Source: Phytoseiulus persimilis (taxonomy: Eukaryota > Arthropoda > Arachnida > Mesostigmata > Phytoseiidae). Taken from it: DNA of 64,000 nucleotides. Below are positions 33,301 to 43,574 of this stretch, piece by piece; position 1 is the stretch's first letter, and each line of letters begins with the position of its first letter. The DNA lies in NCBI GenBank assembly GCA_037576195.1, contig CM075104.1:6950775-7014774 (forward strand), read 5' to 3'. The notes under the pieces are model-generated. The model was given only the letters and a program-made list of their open reading frames with translations, made no database searches and was not told where the DNA came from. A program made the position numbers and the translations under genes.

Positions 33301-35433
33301 GCCCCCCTGATTCTGGAGACGTAGGGAGTACTATGAACAATTCGTAGTTACCTATGACCTAATTATATGATGAATTTATCGAGACCAGTGGGAGTGTTCC
33401 ATATCTTCTATGTGCTTTAACATTTGAGGGTCTTGGTTGTTCTAGAGTTGGTCTCTGAGAGCAGTCGTAAGCGGTACCTGTGTGTTCTCGTTGTAACGTG
33501 CCCGAAGACGTTGGGTCTTGTTTGTTATTGTTCTTGTTGAGGTTCTTGTTGTTGCAGGTGGCGTTTTCTTGAGTCGTTGGGTCTGCATCGACACGTTCGG
33601 CGCAGAGGCTTACAGGTCTCTCCCCGTGCGCCGAAGCGTAGGCGCTTTGGGAGCCAATGGGAGAATTGAATGGAGCGGTTGGAGCCAAAATGGGAAGAGG
33701 TAGATTATTGTGTTTGTTGGGGTTGAAGTTCTTAAACGGTGTCACTTTGGTCGGCGAGAAGAAAAAAAATAGTGAAGCATTCCGAGACGATGTCGCAATC
33801 CGAAGGAAAATGTTCGGAATGTTGGTCGGCCAAACGAGCCTCAGTGAGAGGGCGCTCCGTTACGCAAAGAGGGAGCAACGGCAGGACGTCGAGCCGATAG
33901 GAGATTCTGAGTTAGAATCCTCCTTCGAGTCCGTTAGTGAAGGTCTCGCCGAGATGCCTCAGTCGCCTGAGAACATCGGAGTTGATGAAGAGGAGCACAC
34001 GGTGACGGAGGCTCCTGTGGGAGAATCGACTGTTGGCTTGGTGGCCATATTGGATCCGTGGTGGCAGCAACCCCCCCTCTGAGGGTTCGATTTTCGATCG
34101 ACTCTCAGGGGCAAATGGAGATGGAGGCTCCCTGTCGAGCCTGACTGACCGTCGCCCACGGAATCCATTCGTGTCGTTGGATTTGGGTCTGGAGTCTTTG
34201 ACTTGCCGATCATCCGGGAGGTCGATCAGATCCCTGACGTTGGTTACTGGTTCTTGGCGCGTTGCTGGTCCTGGTCGGTTCAGGATTCGCGATCGAAGTT
34301 GCAATCGACCTCGGGGGGATTGATGTGAATCCGACCGAGAGAAGCACCACGGTTGCACCTGAGATATCAACGGTGCCGGGCGATGATTTGTGGCCGTCGT
34401 CGATACCTGGTGGCAAACGCCAGCGGATGATGCTCCGCGGCTTCGATTGTGAGCTCGATATCCAACACATACTTTGCCGATCTCGCGTAAGGGGAATTTT
34501 GTGTTTTGTTGAAGGAGAGGCGACGACCCTTAGTTGAGGTTTGTTCCTTCCGATCCGATACAGAGCGAGGGGTGCAGGGGCTACTTAAGTTACATCGAAG
34601 TCTGAGGTGTACAACAAAAAAAATTAATTGTAAATAGAAGATTTTGTGTTCTTTAAAATAACGTTCTTAACATAAACCTGGCTACGCGCCATTCAAAAAA
34701 AATGTTTCATCGTTGGGTTAGTGTGTCAAATCTCTCTCTCTTCTTGTGTGGTACGCTGGAGATTTTATACTCTGTGGAGCGAGTTATCTGGGGATTTGTA
34801 AGGTAAATAGGTTGGTACGATTGCATACGGGCGTAGCTCCGTTTGTAGCATAAAAGACACTGAAGGGTATCAATAGGATGCAGTTGAGAAGATTGAAGCA
34901 CAAGGTATGGTCTTATTGGTAGTGATATGATCTGGTTGGGGCATTGGTCGAGTTTCTTTGTATTTCTTCCAAAGGATTCTCCTCCAGAGGGGAAAATCGG
35001 GCCTTAGCACACGATGTCAGGAGAAGAACTCTGGATGCAGTTTAGGGAAGACATTGAGCATTGAGTAATGAATTGTGCGGGTTCGAGTTCTCGAATGGTG
35101 CAACAGTCAGATAAATTTTACAGGATCCGCATCTTCGTAGTCGAAGTAGTAGAATGAGCCAATAACGGGTGTTTGGAGGATGGCAACGGAAATGGCAGTG
35201 ATTAGGAAAGTTGTGAATGCCATCTCCACAGTCCTATAAGTGCAAGAAGTTTTTGGAAAGCTGGGCGGGGCAAAGGTTTAGTTAGTAGATCAGCTAGCTG
35301 TTTGTCCGTCGTCACGTAAGCGTAGCTGATTTGATTCTTCTGATGTGTTTCTCGAATGAATTTGTATCTGACATCAATGTGTTTTGTCCTTAGATGAAAT
35401 TCGGGATTGAGTATGAGTCTGATCGCTGAGATA
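33301..35433. other. Copia 3' internal region with antisense frame
   Basis: No pol domain is present. On the plus strand a 141-codon frame (33657-34082) is open, with an acidic Ser/Glu-rich second half (SELESSFESVSEGLAEMP) ending in LDPWWQQPPL. An A-run follows at 34616. It could be an antisense gene of the element, an older inserted retroelement, or chance. Confidence 0.4.
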
Positions 35434-37440
35434 TTATCTATGTAAATTTTCGGTCGGAGGGAAGCTTGAGTTCTTTGAAGAGAGCGTTAAGCCATAGGGG
35501 TCTTTTGCGCCTTCAGTCGCACTGATAAATTCGCTCTCGGTTGTTGAAAGGGAGATGCTCTTCTGTTGTCGGCTTGACCACAAGATGGGACCGCCGTTTA
35601 ATTTTGTAATGGAGCCACTCACAGATCGACGCGTTTCTTTGCAGGATGCGTAATCGGCATCCGTGTAGATCTCAAAGGTATCCTGGAGTTTATCGAACGA
35701 GCCTCCGGAGTAAACATGGAAAGATTTGGGGAGTCCTGCAAGTAGCGGAGGACTTTTAAGCAGCGTTCCAATGCTCTTCTGTGTGGTTGTCGAGAAATCT
35801 TGATAGGTAGGAAACTATATATGAAATGTCTGGGCGGGTACATAAGGACAAATACATGAGCGAACCTAGTAAGCACCGATATGGGCGAGTCGAAGTTGAG
35901 TCATTGTTACGTTCGAGAGAATAGATCGAATTATCTGCTGGGGTTGCGATTGGTCTTGCGTGTTACATTTGGAAACGCTTAAGAATTGACAGAGCATAGT
36001 CTTTTTGGTTTAACCACACGTTATGGAACTTATCGATATGGATGTGTATACCTAGGAAAGTGTTCAACGGTGATGTTTTTATCTTGAACGATTTAGAAAT
36101 CCGCGCAAGAAGATCGTCGAGAATGTTTCGATTTGTTGACATAACTAAGTCGTCTACATAGGCTACGAGTAGTGTCAGAGCTGAACCAGGGCCATGTCTG
36201 AAGAACAGACACGGGTCAGCTTGACTTTGAACAAGGTCAAGATTTGTGAGTACTTGTCGTAGTTTGGTATGGAAGCTTCTTGGTCCTTGTTTGATGCCGT
36301 AGAGGCTTTTATGTAATCTGCAAACCTTGTTGGTTCCGTCGGAGAAGCCGACTGGTTGGTTGCAGTAGAGCTCTTCGTTGAGCTCTGCATGAAGGAAAGC
36401 TACCGATATGTCGAACTGTCTCGAGAAAAGTTTCTTTGCTGCACAAAGGGAGAGTAGACAACGCAGGGTGTCCCAGCGAGCTACAGGGGAATATTTCCCC
36501 GTAATCGTTCCGGGTTTCTGTTGAAACCCGCGAGCCACGAGGCGTGCTCGGAATTTGTCAGCATCATTTTCCTTGTGAGGACGGTAGCGAAAAACCCATC
36601 GGACGGAGATTGGTTTCTTATGTTTTGGTCTATCAACTAGAGACCAAACTTGGTGGGCTTTGATCGATTCCATTTCTGTTTTCATTGCTCTCTGCCACTC
36701 TTTGGCAAAAGGTGATTGCATCGCTTCTTGGTAGGATGCAGGCGAAAATATCTCGTTTGATTCTGTTTCGTATCTTATTGGCCGTTTAATTTCGGTCCTT
36801 TTTCTTAACTTCATTGTCGTTATAGGCCAGTTTTCTTCTTTGTCAGTTGATTCATCCTCTGAGTCCTGTGAGACCAAACAGGGAGAATCGGGCCGCGGCT
36901 CTTCGGAATTGATACTTTCATTGTCTTCTATGTCTGAGCCGTCATTTTCTTGCGGCGTTTCTTTATCATACGTTTCTTGTAACGTTTCAGGCCTTTTCGT
37001 AAAGTCACTGCTTGTGAGTTTCGTTCCTTTTCTTATTATTCGCCTTGCCGATATAAACTTCACGTCCTTAGAAATCCAGAGCTTGCGTGTTTATGAATGA
37101 ATACGCGAAAACCGTCTAAGCGCTCTGTATAGCCTAACATTGTACCAAAAGAGCTCTGTGGCGCCATTTCGAAGTCTTTGGTCGATGATCGTAGACGTAG
37201 CAGGGAGAACCGAAAGGGTGGAGATTCGATAGGTTTGGTGGGAAGCCATAGATTGTTTCGAAAGCGGATTTCCCGGTCAAGGGACTGATGTTTGTCAAAT
37301 TGAGAGATAAGAAGCACAAACGCAGGCTTCGCCCCGAACGCAAATTCGAGATTGGCGGAAATGAGCATGGTACGAGCGAGTTTTTGTATGGTCTGATTGT
37401 TTCTCTCCGCTAAGCCGTTAGATTCATTAAACGGCATGGT
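35434..37440 (-). pseudogene. pol: Copia pol: integrase end, RT, RNase H
   Basis: From high to low coordinates: the integrase C-terminal part (NGLAERNNQTIQKLARTML, with the catalytic Glu) at about 37437-37060, then reverse transcriptase at 37063-35963 (WRAMK-like WQRAMKTEMESI, RWVFRYRPHKEN, FDISVAFLHAELNEELY, catalytic YVDDLVM). After a break come KVLRYLQDSPNLSM at 35876-35619 and RNase H (GGPILWSSRQQKSISLS) at 35622-35434. The first integrase catalytic region and the protease are lost or unreadable above 37440. Several frame changes show that it is dead. Confidence 0.9.
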
Positions 37441-37549
37441 TTTTATGAGTATTGATGCGCACTTTGAGCTTCCGATAGGAGTCTTGTCTGCTCGCTTTCA
37501 ATCATTGCATACAGATTAGTTATGTTTCGCTGCTCTACGGGTTGGGTCC

Positions 37550-38030
37550 CCCATGTTTGTTTGAGAAATACCCAGCTTTGAGGTAGTGCCTGGAGGAGGC
37601 AAGGTACAGAATTGTATCATTAGTTTTCGCTCCGGCATTGATTGCCTCAGCCACAAGCTGTCGGAAACGAAGAACGTTCTGGGATGGGGTTTTTACTGAA
37701 TCGAATTTGAACGTAAAATGTTTTTCATGGCGGTTTGTTGTCGGAGACCAGTCACGTTCTCAAATTCTTCTGTGATTGCCACGTATGCGCTTGCGGCAGA
37801 AACCTTGGATATTGAATCGTTAAATTTCAACTGGATGAGCGAAATATCAATCGAATTGAGTTAAATGCTTCGCGCAAGATTGTTAGCGTTTTTGTAATCT
37901 GGGTCGGTTATGGGCAGAGTGCCGTGAGCAGCCTCGAAGCATTTATCTTCGGCGAGGAGTAATTCTATGACGGTTTTCCAGGCCGAATATTTTTGCCGGC
38001 AATGTCCAGCTTAACCGCCGTTAGGTTGGA
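37550..38030 (-). pseudogene. gag: Copia gag remnant
   Basis: Minus-strand pieces read YSAWKTVIELLLAEDKCF and DPDYKNANNLARSI near 38000-37860, then ITEEFENVTGLRQQT, and RQLVAEAINAGAKTND near 37650. These match the layout of copia gag (UBN2-like) but are separated by stops and frame changes. No clear zinc knuckle remains. Confidence 0.6.
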
Positions 38031-38310
38031 AAGTTTCGCGGCGCTCGTGAAGCACTGTTAGCCATCACAGCACGCCGTGGGGATTCTCGTGGCTGTTCCA
38101 CCTCAAAATGAACTGGTGAAGGTGTATCGAAGTCTACTGATAGGTACAAGGATGATGAAAGAATCACTTTCGGCTGGTGATATCATGAGAAATTTGATGA
38201 CTTCGCGACGGTGGTAGGGATAAAAAAAAATGACTGCTCACCGCGTACTATCCTGTTAACTTACCGAAGGACCGCAGGCGCTGCACGGGACAAGCAAAGG
38301 CGCTGATACG

Positions 38311-38671
38311 TGTTAGAGAGGAAATTCGTCTTCAGTGGCACCTAGCTAGAAGGCTCCGTGCACAGGCAGATTCACCTCACGGACACTGATACGGTAGCAA
38401 GGAGAAGACAGTACGGCGTATAGATGAACAGTAGTTTATTCGCGTGTGGAGTATGGTTATATGGGATGTGATTGGGAGAGTGAGAGTTGTTGAGTTGATC
38501 TTCGGGAGTACTTCGAGGGTGTTAGTAATTACGGCACTAAGCCGGGGTTCTAAGGTTTTCTCTGAAAGAGATTGATTACTTTGGCGCCTTGAGTGGCGTG
38601 GGTTCTAGTACGAACCGAGTCTGCTGAATCTAGATTCGGATGCATCCGCTTTCGCGTGTTGCATCTCAACA
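38311..38671 (-). repeat. Copia 5' LTR
   Basis: 361 bp; partner of 32937-33300, with short deletions relative to it; followed by ACTCT. Confidence 0.95.
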
Positions 38672-38676
38672 ACTCT

Positions 38677-39238
38677 CTTCGGTTCTGTCGTTTTCAGCCG
38701 ATTGTTTCTCTGATCGAAAGCTTTTTAACTGTTCTTTCGAATTCTCCATTGCGCGACAAATGTCCATCGCCGCCTGCAGCGTCAACTCGTTCTTTTTCAG
38801 CAGCTCTCTCCTTGTTAAATTGCATGCTGCGCCGGAAACGATCCGATCCCGAATCATCCTATCTTCCTCCACAAACTTGCAGTCTTTGGCTTTGCGTCTC
38901 GAGTCGATCACCCACTCGTCGATTTTTTCGTTCGGCTTCTGTGCTCTGGTCCAGAAGATGTGTGATCGGTAATGCTCGGACTCTCCGCTTTGAATTTTGA
39001 CGCCAACACTTCCTGAGCCTCCTCGAGGGTTTTCGCGGGTTCCGTGGCGAACGCATTGTTGTATTCATCCACGATGATTCGGCCTCCCAATACTTTCAAC
39101 AGTGCGATTTTCACCGTTTCTTCTTTTTCCGCCTTTTCTGTGGCCGTGATATAATCTCAAAGAGGTCCCAAAACCGCCTCCACTCGTCCGCGGTTTTGTC
39201 CTTCACGGCTATGTCTTTCATGATTTCCAGGCGTTCCA
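38677..39238 (-). pseudogene. gag: Gypsy-3 gag N-terminal part
   Basis: It begins with MERLEIMKDIAVKDKTADEW at 39238 and contains KIALLKVLGGRIIVDEYNN and EEAQEVLASKFKAESPS before reaching the ACTCT duplication. Compared with the cleaner copy at 57505-57781 it has single-base losses (near 39150 and 38980) that shift the frame. Confidence 0.85.
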
Positions 39239-39319
39239 TCCCTATTTTCGCACTGTGTCGCTTCGAGTCGTCGTTCTCTTCCTCTGTCTCACCAAGATTT
39301 CAGTTTACCGCTGCCACCA

Positions 39320-39450
39320 TGTTAACTCCGTTGTACCGGTAACTGAGAACACGAGCGCTCTCTTGGGAGCCACGCTCTGACTGACGTGCACGGTGTTATT
39401 GTGGCTGATTGGTTGGTCTGCTATCACCGCATCCCCATACCTCCCTCACA
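39320..39450 (-). repeat. Gypsy-3 5' LTR with primer-binding site
   Basis: About 131 bp. It matches 29099-29221 but lacks single bases at several places and has about 14 extra bases (near 39425-39439). TGGTGGCAGCGG follows on the minus strand. Confidence 0.88.
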
Positions 39451-40470
39451 GAGCTGATAATCAAGCCCGCGCAGACGGAAAGGGTGTGGGCAAGAGGTCG
39501 AGATAACGGTCATCAATCTCGATATGACAGCTCCGCTCCTCCGTGCCGTTGAACTGGACCTGATTTTTGGGGGAATCCGGTGCCTTTATCCGAGTGCAGC
39601 TATGAGGGGCATCAGCTCGAGGATTTTGCGCCATTAGGGCACCAGATTGACGTTCCGCCCCGGGCATCAACGAGGTCGCTACGCTACCAGTTCACAGTCG
39701 CAGCCGTGATCCTACATCAGTCCCAGGCGCGCTATGAACCGAGGATACTCAGACCAGCAGACCATCGGACCCCATATTCCGAAGATCTGTGCATCTCTAC
39801 CATTCAATACCTGCATTCGAGCTTCAGCTGATGGTTACTTTGGGGAGTACCCGTGGGACCCTGCAGATTATAGAGCTCTAAAAATGGATGACGCGAGAAG
39901 CCCCGCAAAGGGGCTCTCTGCGTCGTTCGCGTCTTATCTTCTTCCCTCCCGCGTTCAAGCTCGGGTTCTCACTGGACCACAGCACCGCGGCGAGCATGGT
40001 TGAATACCGTGATCGGATTCCAAAACCACGTCGCGATGCCTGGGCTGGGCAACGCTGCCCCCTTGATGCCCGGGGCGGACCGCCTCGTCCGCCCCTCCCC
40101 CTCCTCTTGCTACGCGAGTGCTGTGAACTGCAGCCTACCGTTCGATGCCCGCTGCTGCACTCGAAATAGGGGCACCGGATTCCGTCCAGCTCAATGGCAT
40201 GAAGGAGCGGAGCTGTCCATATCCAGATTGATGACCCGTTTATCTCGAGATCTTGCTCACACCCTTCCCGCCTGTTGCGCGCTCAATTTTCAGCTCTGAC
40301 TTGCATACTTTTCTTTCCTGACTCTCGAGCACCCCAAAATTAATTTCGTGCTCAATGGCTGTGGTTGCCGCGCAGACCTGCTCAACTCATCGCTCCTCCC
40401 CGCCTGACACAGCGGCGTATCCCTCCAGAATCTACGGGATTCCCTTGGTTCTTCCACCGCTCGAGCTCAG
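39451..40470. other. No recognisable gene
   Basis: Only short overlapping frames; no domain or repeat recognised. Confidence 0.5.
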
Positions 40471-41324
40471 GGGTATAGGAACTTTGCCCGCAGTGTTTAC
40501 TATATGAACGCATTTTCAGAGAGAGCGGCCTCCGCCAGCTTGGCGGTCTGCTACTGGCACGGTGAAGCTGTTGCTGGGAGACCGCGACGACAGCGGGGAG
40601 CCTAGCGGAGCTACCGAGCATTTCAAGCACGATCCATGCGCGAAACACATTGAGATCCGTGTACTTTCACAAGGGTGAGGGTTGGTAATGAGGAGGTTCG
40701 GCTCTGAGTTTCAGAGGGAGAGATGATTAGGGGTCGGTAGTCAGTGTATGACACGCATTTTCGAATTCCGGGAGGTCATCCAAGGCACTTTCCGTCCAGG
40801 GAGCGAACGTTTCCGAGGGCGACGCGAAAACCCACTGAGTCCTACTCTGCACATGGCGCATCCGCTTCAGTGTCGAGGAGGCCTCACGGCCACGAGTTCT
40901 TCGGTCTTCACCGCCGAGACCAGAGGTCCGTGGAGTTTCATCCCACTGTGTCCTGTCCGATGAAATCACTCAATGCGTCTCGCTGTGGACTTCTTCTCCT
41001 TGTATTGAGCCTGGCCAATGTTCTGCCGTTCACCTTGCGTATCGACTCCTCGCCATCTGAACTGACATTGTACACGATGGATCATGTGTAAACCCTGAAT
41101 CTTTGGAAATTTCATCATTACCCGGCGAACCATCCCAGCTCTCCTCGCTGTTCCCGCCTGTATCTTGCTTGAAATGCTCGGTAGCCCCGCTAGACTCCCC
41201 GCTGTCGTCCGCGTCTCCCAGAAACAGCTCTCGGCGTTTCCCTAGCAGACGCCAAGCTGGCGGAGGCCGCTCTCTCTGAAAATGCGTTCATATGTAAACA
41301 CGGCGGGCAAAGTTCCTATACCCC
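40471..41324. mobile_element. Long-TIR element, about 850 bp
   Basis: Arms of about 160 bp at 40471-40630 and 41165-41324 are inverted copies, for example GGGTATAGGAACTTTGCCCG against its complement and GAAATGCTCGGTAGC on the other side. About 530 bp lie between them with no coding sequence that I can support. Confidence 0.75.
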
Positions 41325-43239
41325 AAAAGACGTACCCCGTCGGATGGTGACGATTGACGATCACAGTCCCGGAGTAAGGCTGATGGACGCATTCTTTTGG
41401 AGGGGAGAGAGCGCGCCAGCTACTGATTCCGACGGTTCTGTAGTACGGACCGGCCATGCACCTTCGGGCAGGCAGAGTACTTCGGCTAAGCGCCTACGGG
41501 CCCGGCGAAGTACTTGCAAACAGATACACAATGTCTCGTTACACCGAGCTCAGCGCAGCCTTTTTCGCAATGAGATTCGGTCGCCTTTTCCCGCGAGTAG
41601 ATGGGAATTCACCGATCGAGTGCACGCTAACTTGAGGGGAAGGGCAGCCACCGTGGCTAACGGTTCGTTTTACGCGCGCTTTGAGACAGTTTCTCTTGTG
41701 TGCGATCCCGAGAGCAACGTTTCTAGAGTCCCTTGCGACATTTCATGATTGAGCTTCATTGCTTATTTTCCCTACTCTTCAGTCCTATCATGCTCCCTGG
41801 TCTTTCTGGGACTTCCTGGTCTTTAGAGCTTCTTCGCTTCCGGAGCTTTTCCTCTTCTCCATTCTAGATAGCAGTTTCTGAGCGCAAGCCAGGCGCTTGC
41901 TAGGCCTAAGTTAGCCGAAAGTTCAGACATATAGTTCCTAGGCGGCGGGCAAGAAGCTTGCCAGGCCCTGTGAACGGATAGCTCAGAGAGTTATTCTCTA
42001 GGCGGCAAGCAGGAAGTTCCACTCTACAGACTTGAATCCATGCTTTCCTCCACGGTCCGTTTGTTCCGCCTGGGTCCACTCTTCTCGCATGTCCTGATTT
42101 TATTTCTTCAACTGTCTTTATCTTTACTCTAATTCTCTAATTCTCTATCAGTCAAATGCAACACTCAAGACAAGAGCGCCACGAGAAACTCATTTCGAGC
42201 AATGATGAAGAAGATGTTCTACACCTAGCTGCCATCTCAGCGGTAGGGTGCAGCCATCTGTCCTGAGCAGAGAAATCCGAGGCGCTCTGGGCTGCTTCCT
42301 TTTCCGTATGATCTGAAATCCGAACTGAGCATGGAGAAAGAAAGCTTCTGCCCCTGATAGAAATGCCTTCCAGTGACCGCGATATAGATCATTTCCATCC
42401 GGCGGACTGATTTAGAGTTCGAGCTGCCATGAAACAGGAAATCACTCTCTACCTGCAGTTTCCGTCAGGATGTCGCTACCACATCTCGAAGTCCGAGTAC
42501 AAATGTTTTCTCTTCCTATTCTATTCAGGATAGACCGAACTCGATTAAAATTGTTAGCTTTCGCCTTTTCGAAGTACAAATGCTGTTCCCAGCGTTCCGT
42601 TCACACACGGTAGACTCCGGCGTCCAACAAGTGAGGCACTCTCCAAGAGCAACGATCCAGGTCTTCTTCGAGTTGTCTTGGCGCTCGCTGACGAATGTTC
42701 ACGTTCGAAAGGACTCCTGTACTCTTTACTTCAGATATTCCATGAATCCCATTCGACAAAAAGTCCGCGTGGGCCAGACTCCGAGTCCAGGCTGATGGAC
42801 GCTTAGCGGCGAGCGCCGGTTCTCATTGAGGGGAGCTTGCTTGTATTCCTCGCCTACAAGATGAGGCAGCTCTCGGCGCGCGATTCTCCCGACGTCACGG
42901 CTTTCACACTCGATGCAACCGAGATGCGCAAATTCGCATGCGGGCGAATCGAGTGTCTGAGACGGGGCCCAAATTCCAAGTTTCTCAGTATTTCGTCGGA
43001 TTCGGGTCTCCAAGGGATTTAGCGGTGTAGAAAGTCTCCGAAACATGGGCGGATGCATCCAATTCCATTTGGTGGCCCGCGGATGAGTTTTCGTCCTCGT
43101 CATTTGACTCCGGTATGAACATCATGGCGACACTCGGCGAATGCGTGGTGTCTCACAGACCCCCGAAATTCGATTCAGCGCGCTCAGTTTCCGTCTGCAG
43201 GATGCATTCATTAGCTGATCGCCGGGGCTCTGATACGTA
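41325..43239. other. No recognisable gene
   Basis: About 1.9 kb without domains. A loose 60-65-bp repeat (GCAAGCCAGGCGCTTGC and GCAAGAAGCTTGCCAGG words) occurs at 41880-42010. Confidence 0.45.
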
Positions 43240-43315
43240 CCCTCGCGCGGTCTATATATAGAAAATCCAGGGTCTGTTTGTTTGTCTGTTTGTTTGTTTG
43301 TCCTCAATAGGCTCC
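43240..43315 (-). repeat. Minisatellite tail: GACAAAC-rich stretch and TATATATAG
   Basis: On the minus strand GACAAACAAACAAACAGAC leads into TTTTCTATATATAG. The main array ends in the same kind of sequence at 15675-15720, so both arrays share a flank as well as their unit. Confidence 0.65.
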
Positions 43316-43378
43316 TCGGGATTGATCGGATCGACTTGGAACAAACCTGCATAGTGTGGACGGTCACCGGAAGGACAT

Positions 43379-43415
43379 GGCCCCCACCCCTCCCCTCCCT
43401 CCCCTCCCCCCCCTC
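43379..43415 (-). other. G-run tract, potential quadruplex
   Basis: The minus strand has a GGGGGGG run followed by GGGG, GGG, GGGG, GGGG and GGGGG runs separated by single A or T bases. Runs of this spacing can fold into a G-quadruplex. Confidence 0.7.
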
Positions 43416-43574
43416 GCGATTTACCCCCAACTTTGACCCCCTCCATACTGTCACCCGCATCCAAATTCTGACGATAAGGTGCAACCGCCCCTTATGACGC
43501 CAGCCAGACTCTTGGCTCATCCCACGTTCATCGGATACCTTCCCCACCCCCTCTCCTATACATCTATCATGGAA

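Larger units (their letters stand above)
32937..38671 (-). mobile_element. Copia LTR retrotransposon inside Gypsy-3 gag
   Basis: The LTRs are 32937-33300 (364 bp) and 38311-38671 (361 bp), both TGTTAGAGAGG...GCATCTCAACA. The duplication ACTCT lies at 32932-32936 and 38672-38676. Integrase precedes reverse transcriptase, the Ty1/copia order. A purine tract (AATCAGGGGGGC on the minus strand) abuts the left LTR. All coding regions are broken. About 2.1 kb between RNase H and the 3' LTR is unusually long. Confidence 0.95.
29099..39450 (-). mobile_element. Gypsy-3 LTR retrotransposon, split by copia
   Basis: The LTRs are 29099-29221 (TGTTAACTCC...CCCTCAACA) and 39320-39450, the latter with single-base deletions and a small insert. 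The primer-binding site TGGTGGCAGCGG abuts the right LTR on the minus strand and the purine tract ACAAAGGGGGA abuts the left one. Without the 5.7-kb copia element it is about 4.6 kb. No exact target duplication is visible (GCCAGC left, GAGCT right). A third copy of the LTR with gag sequence lies at 57505-57983. Confidence 0.9.

Noticed and set aside
29099..39450. Target duplication of Gypsy-3
   Set aside because: The flanks GCCAGC and GAGCT do not match; the outer ends may have been altered by the satellite or by consensus errors.
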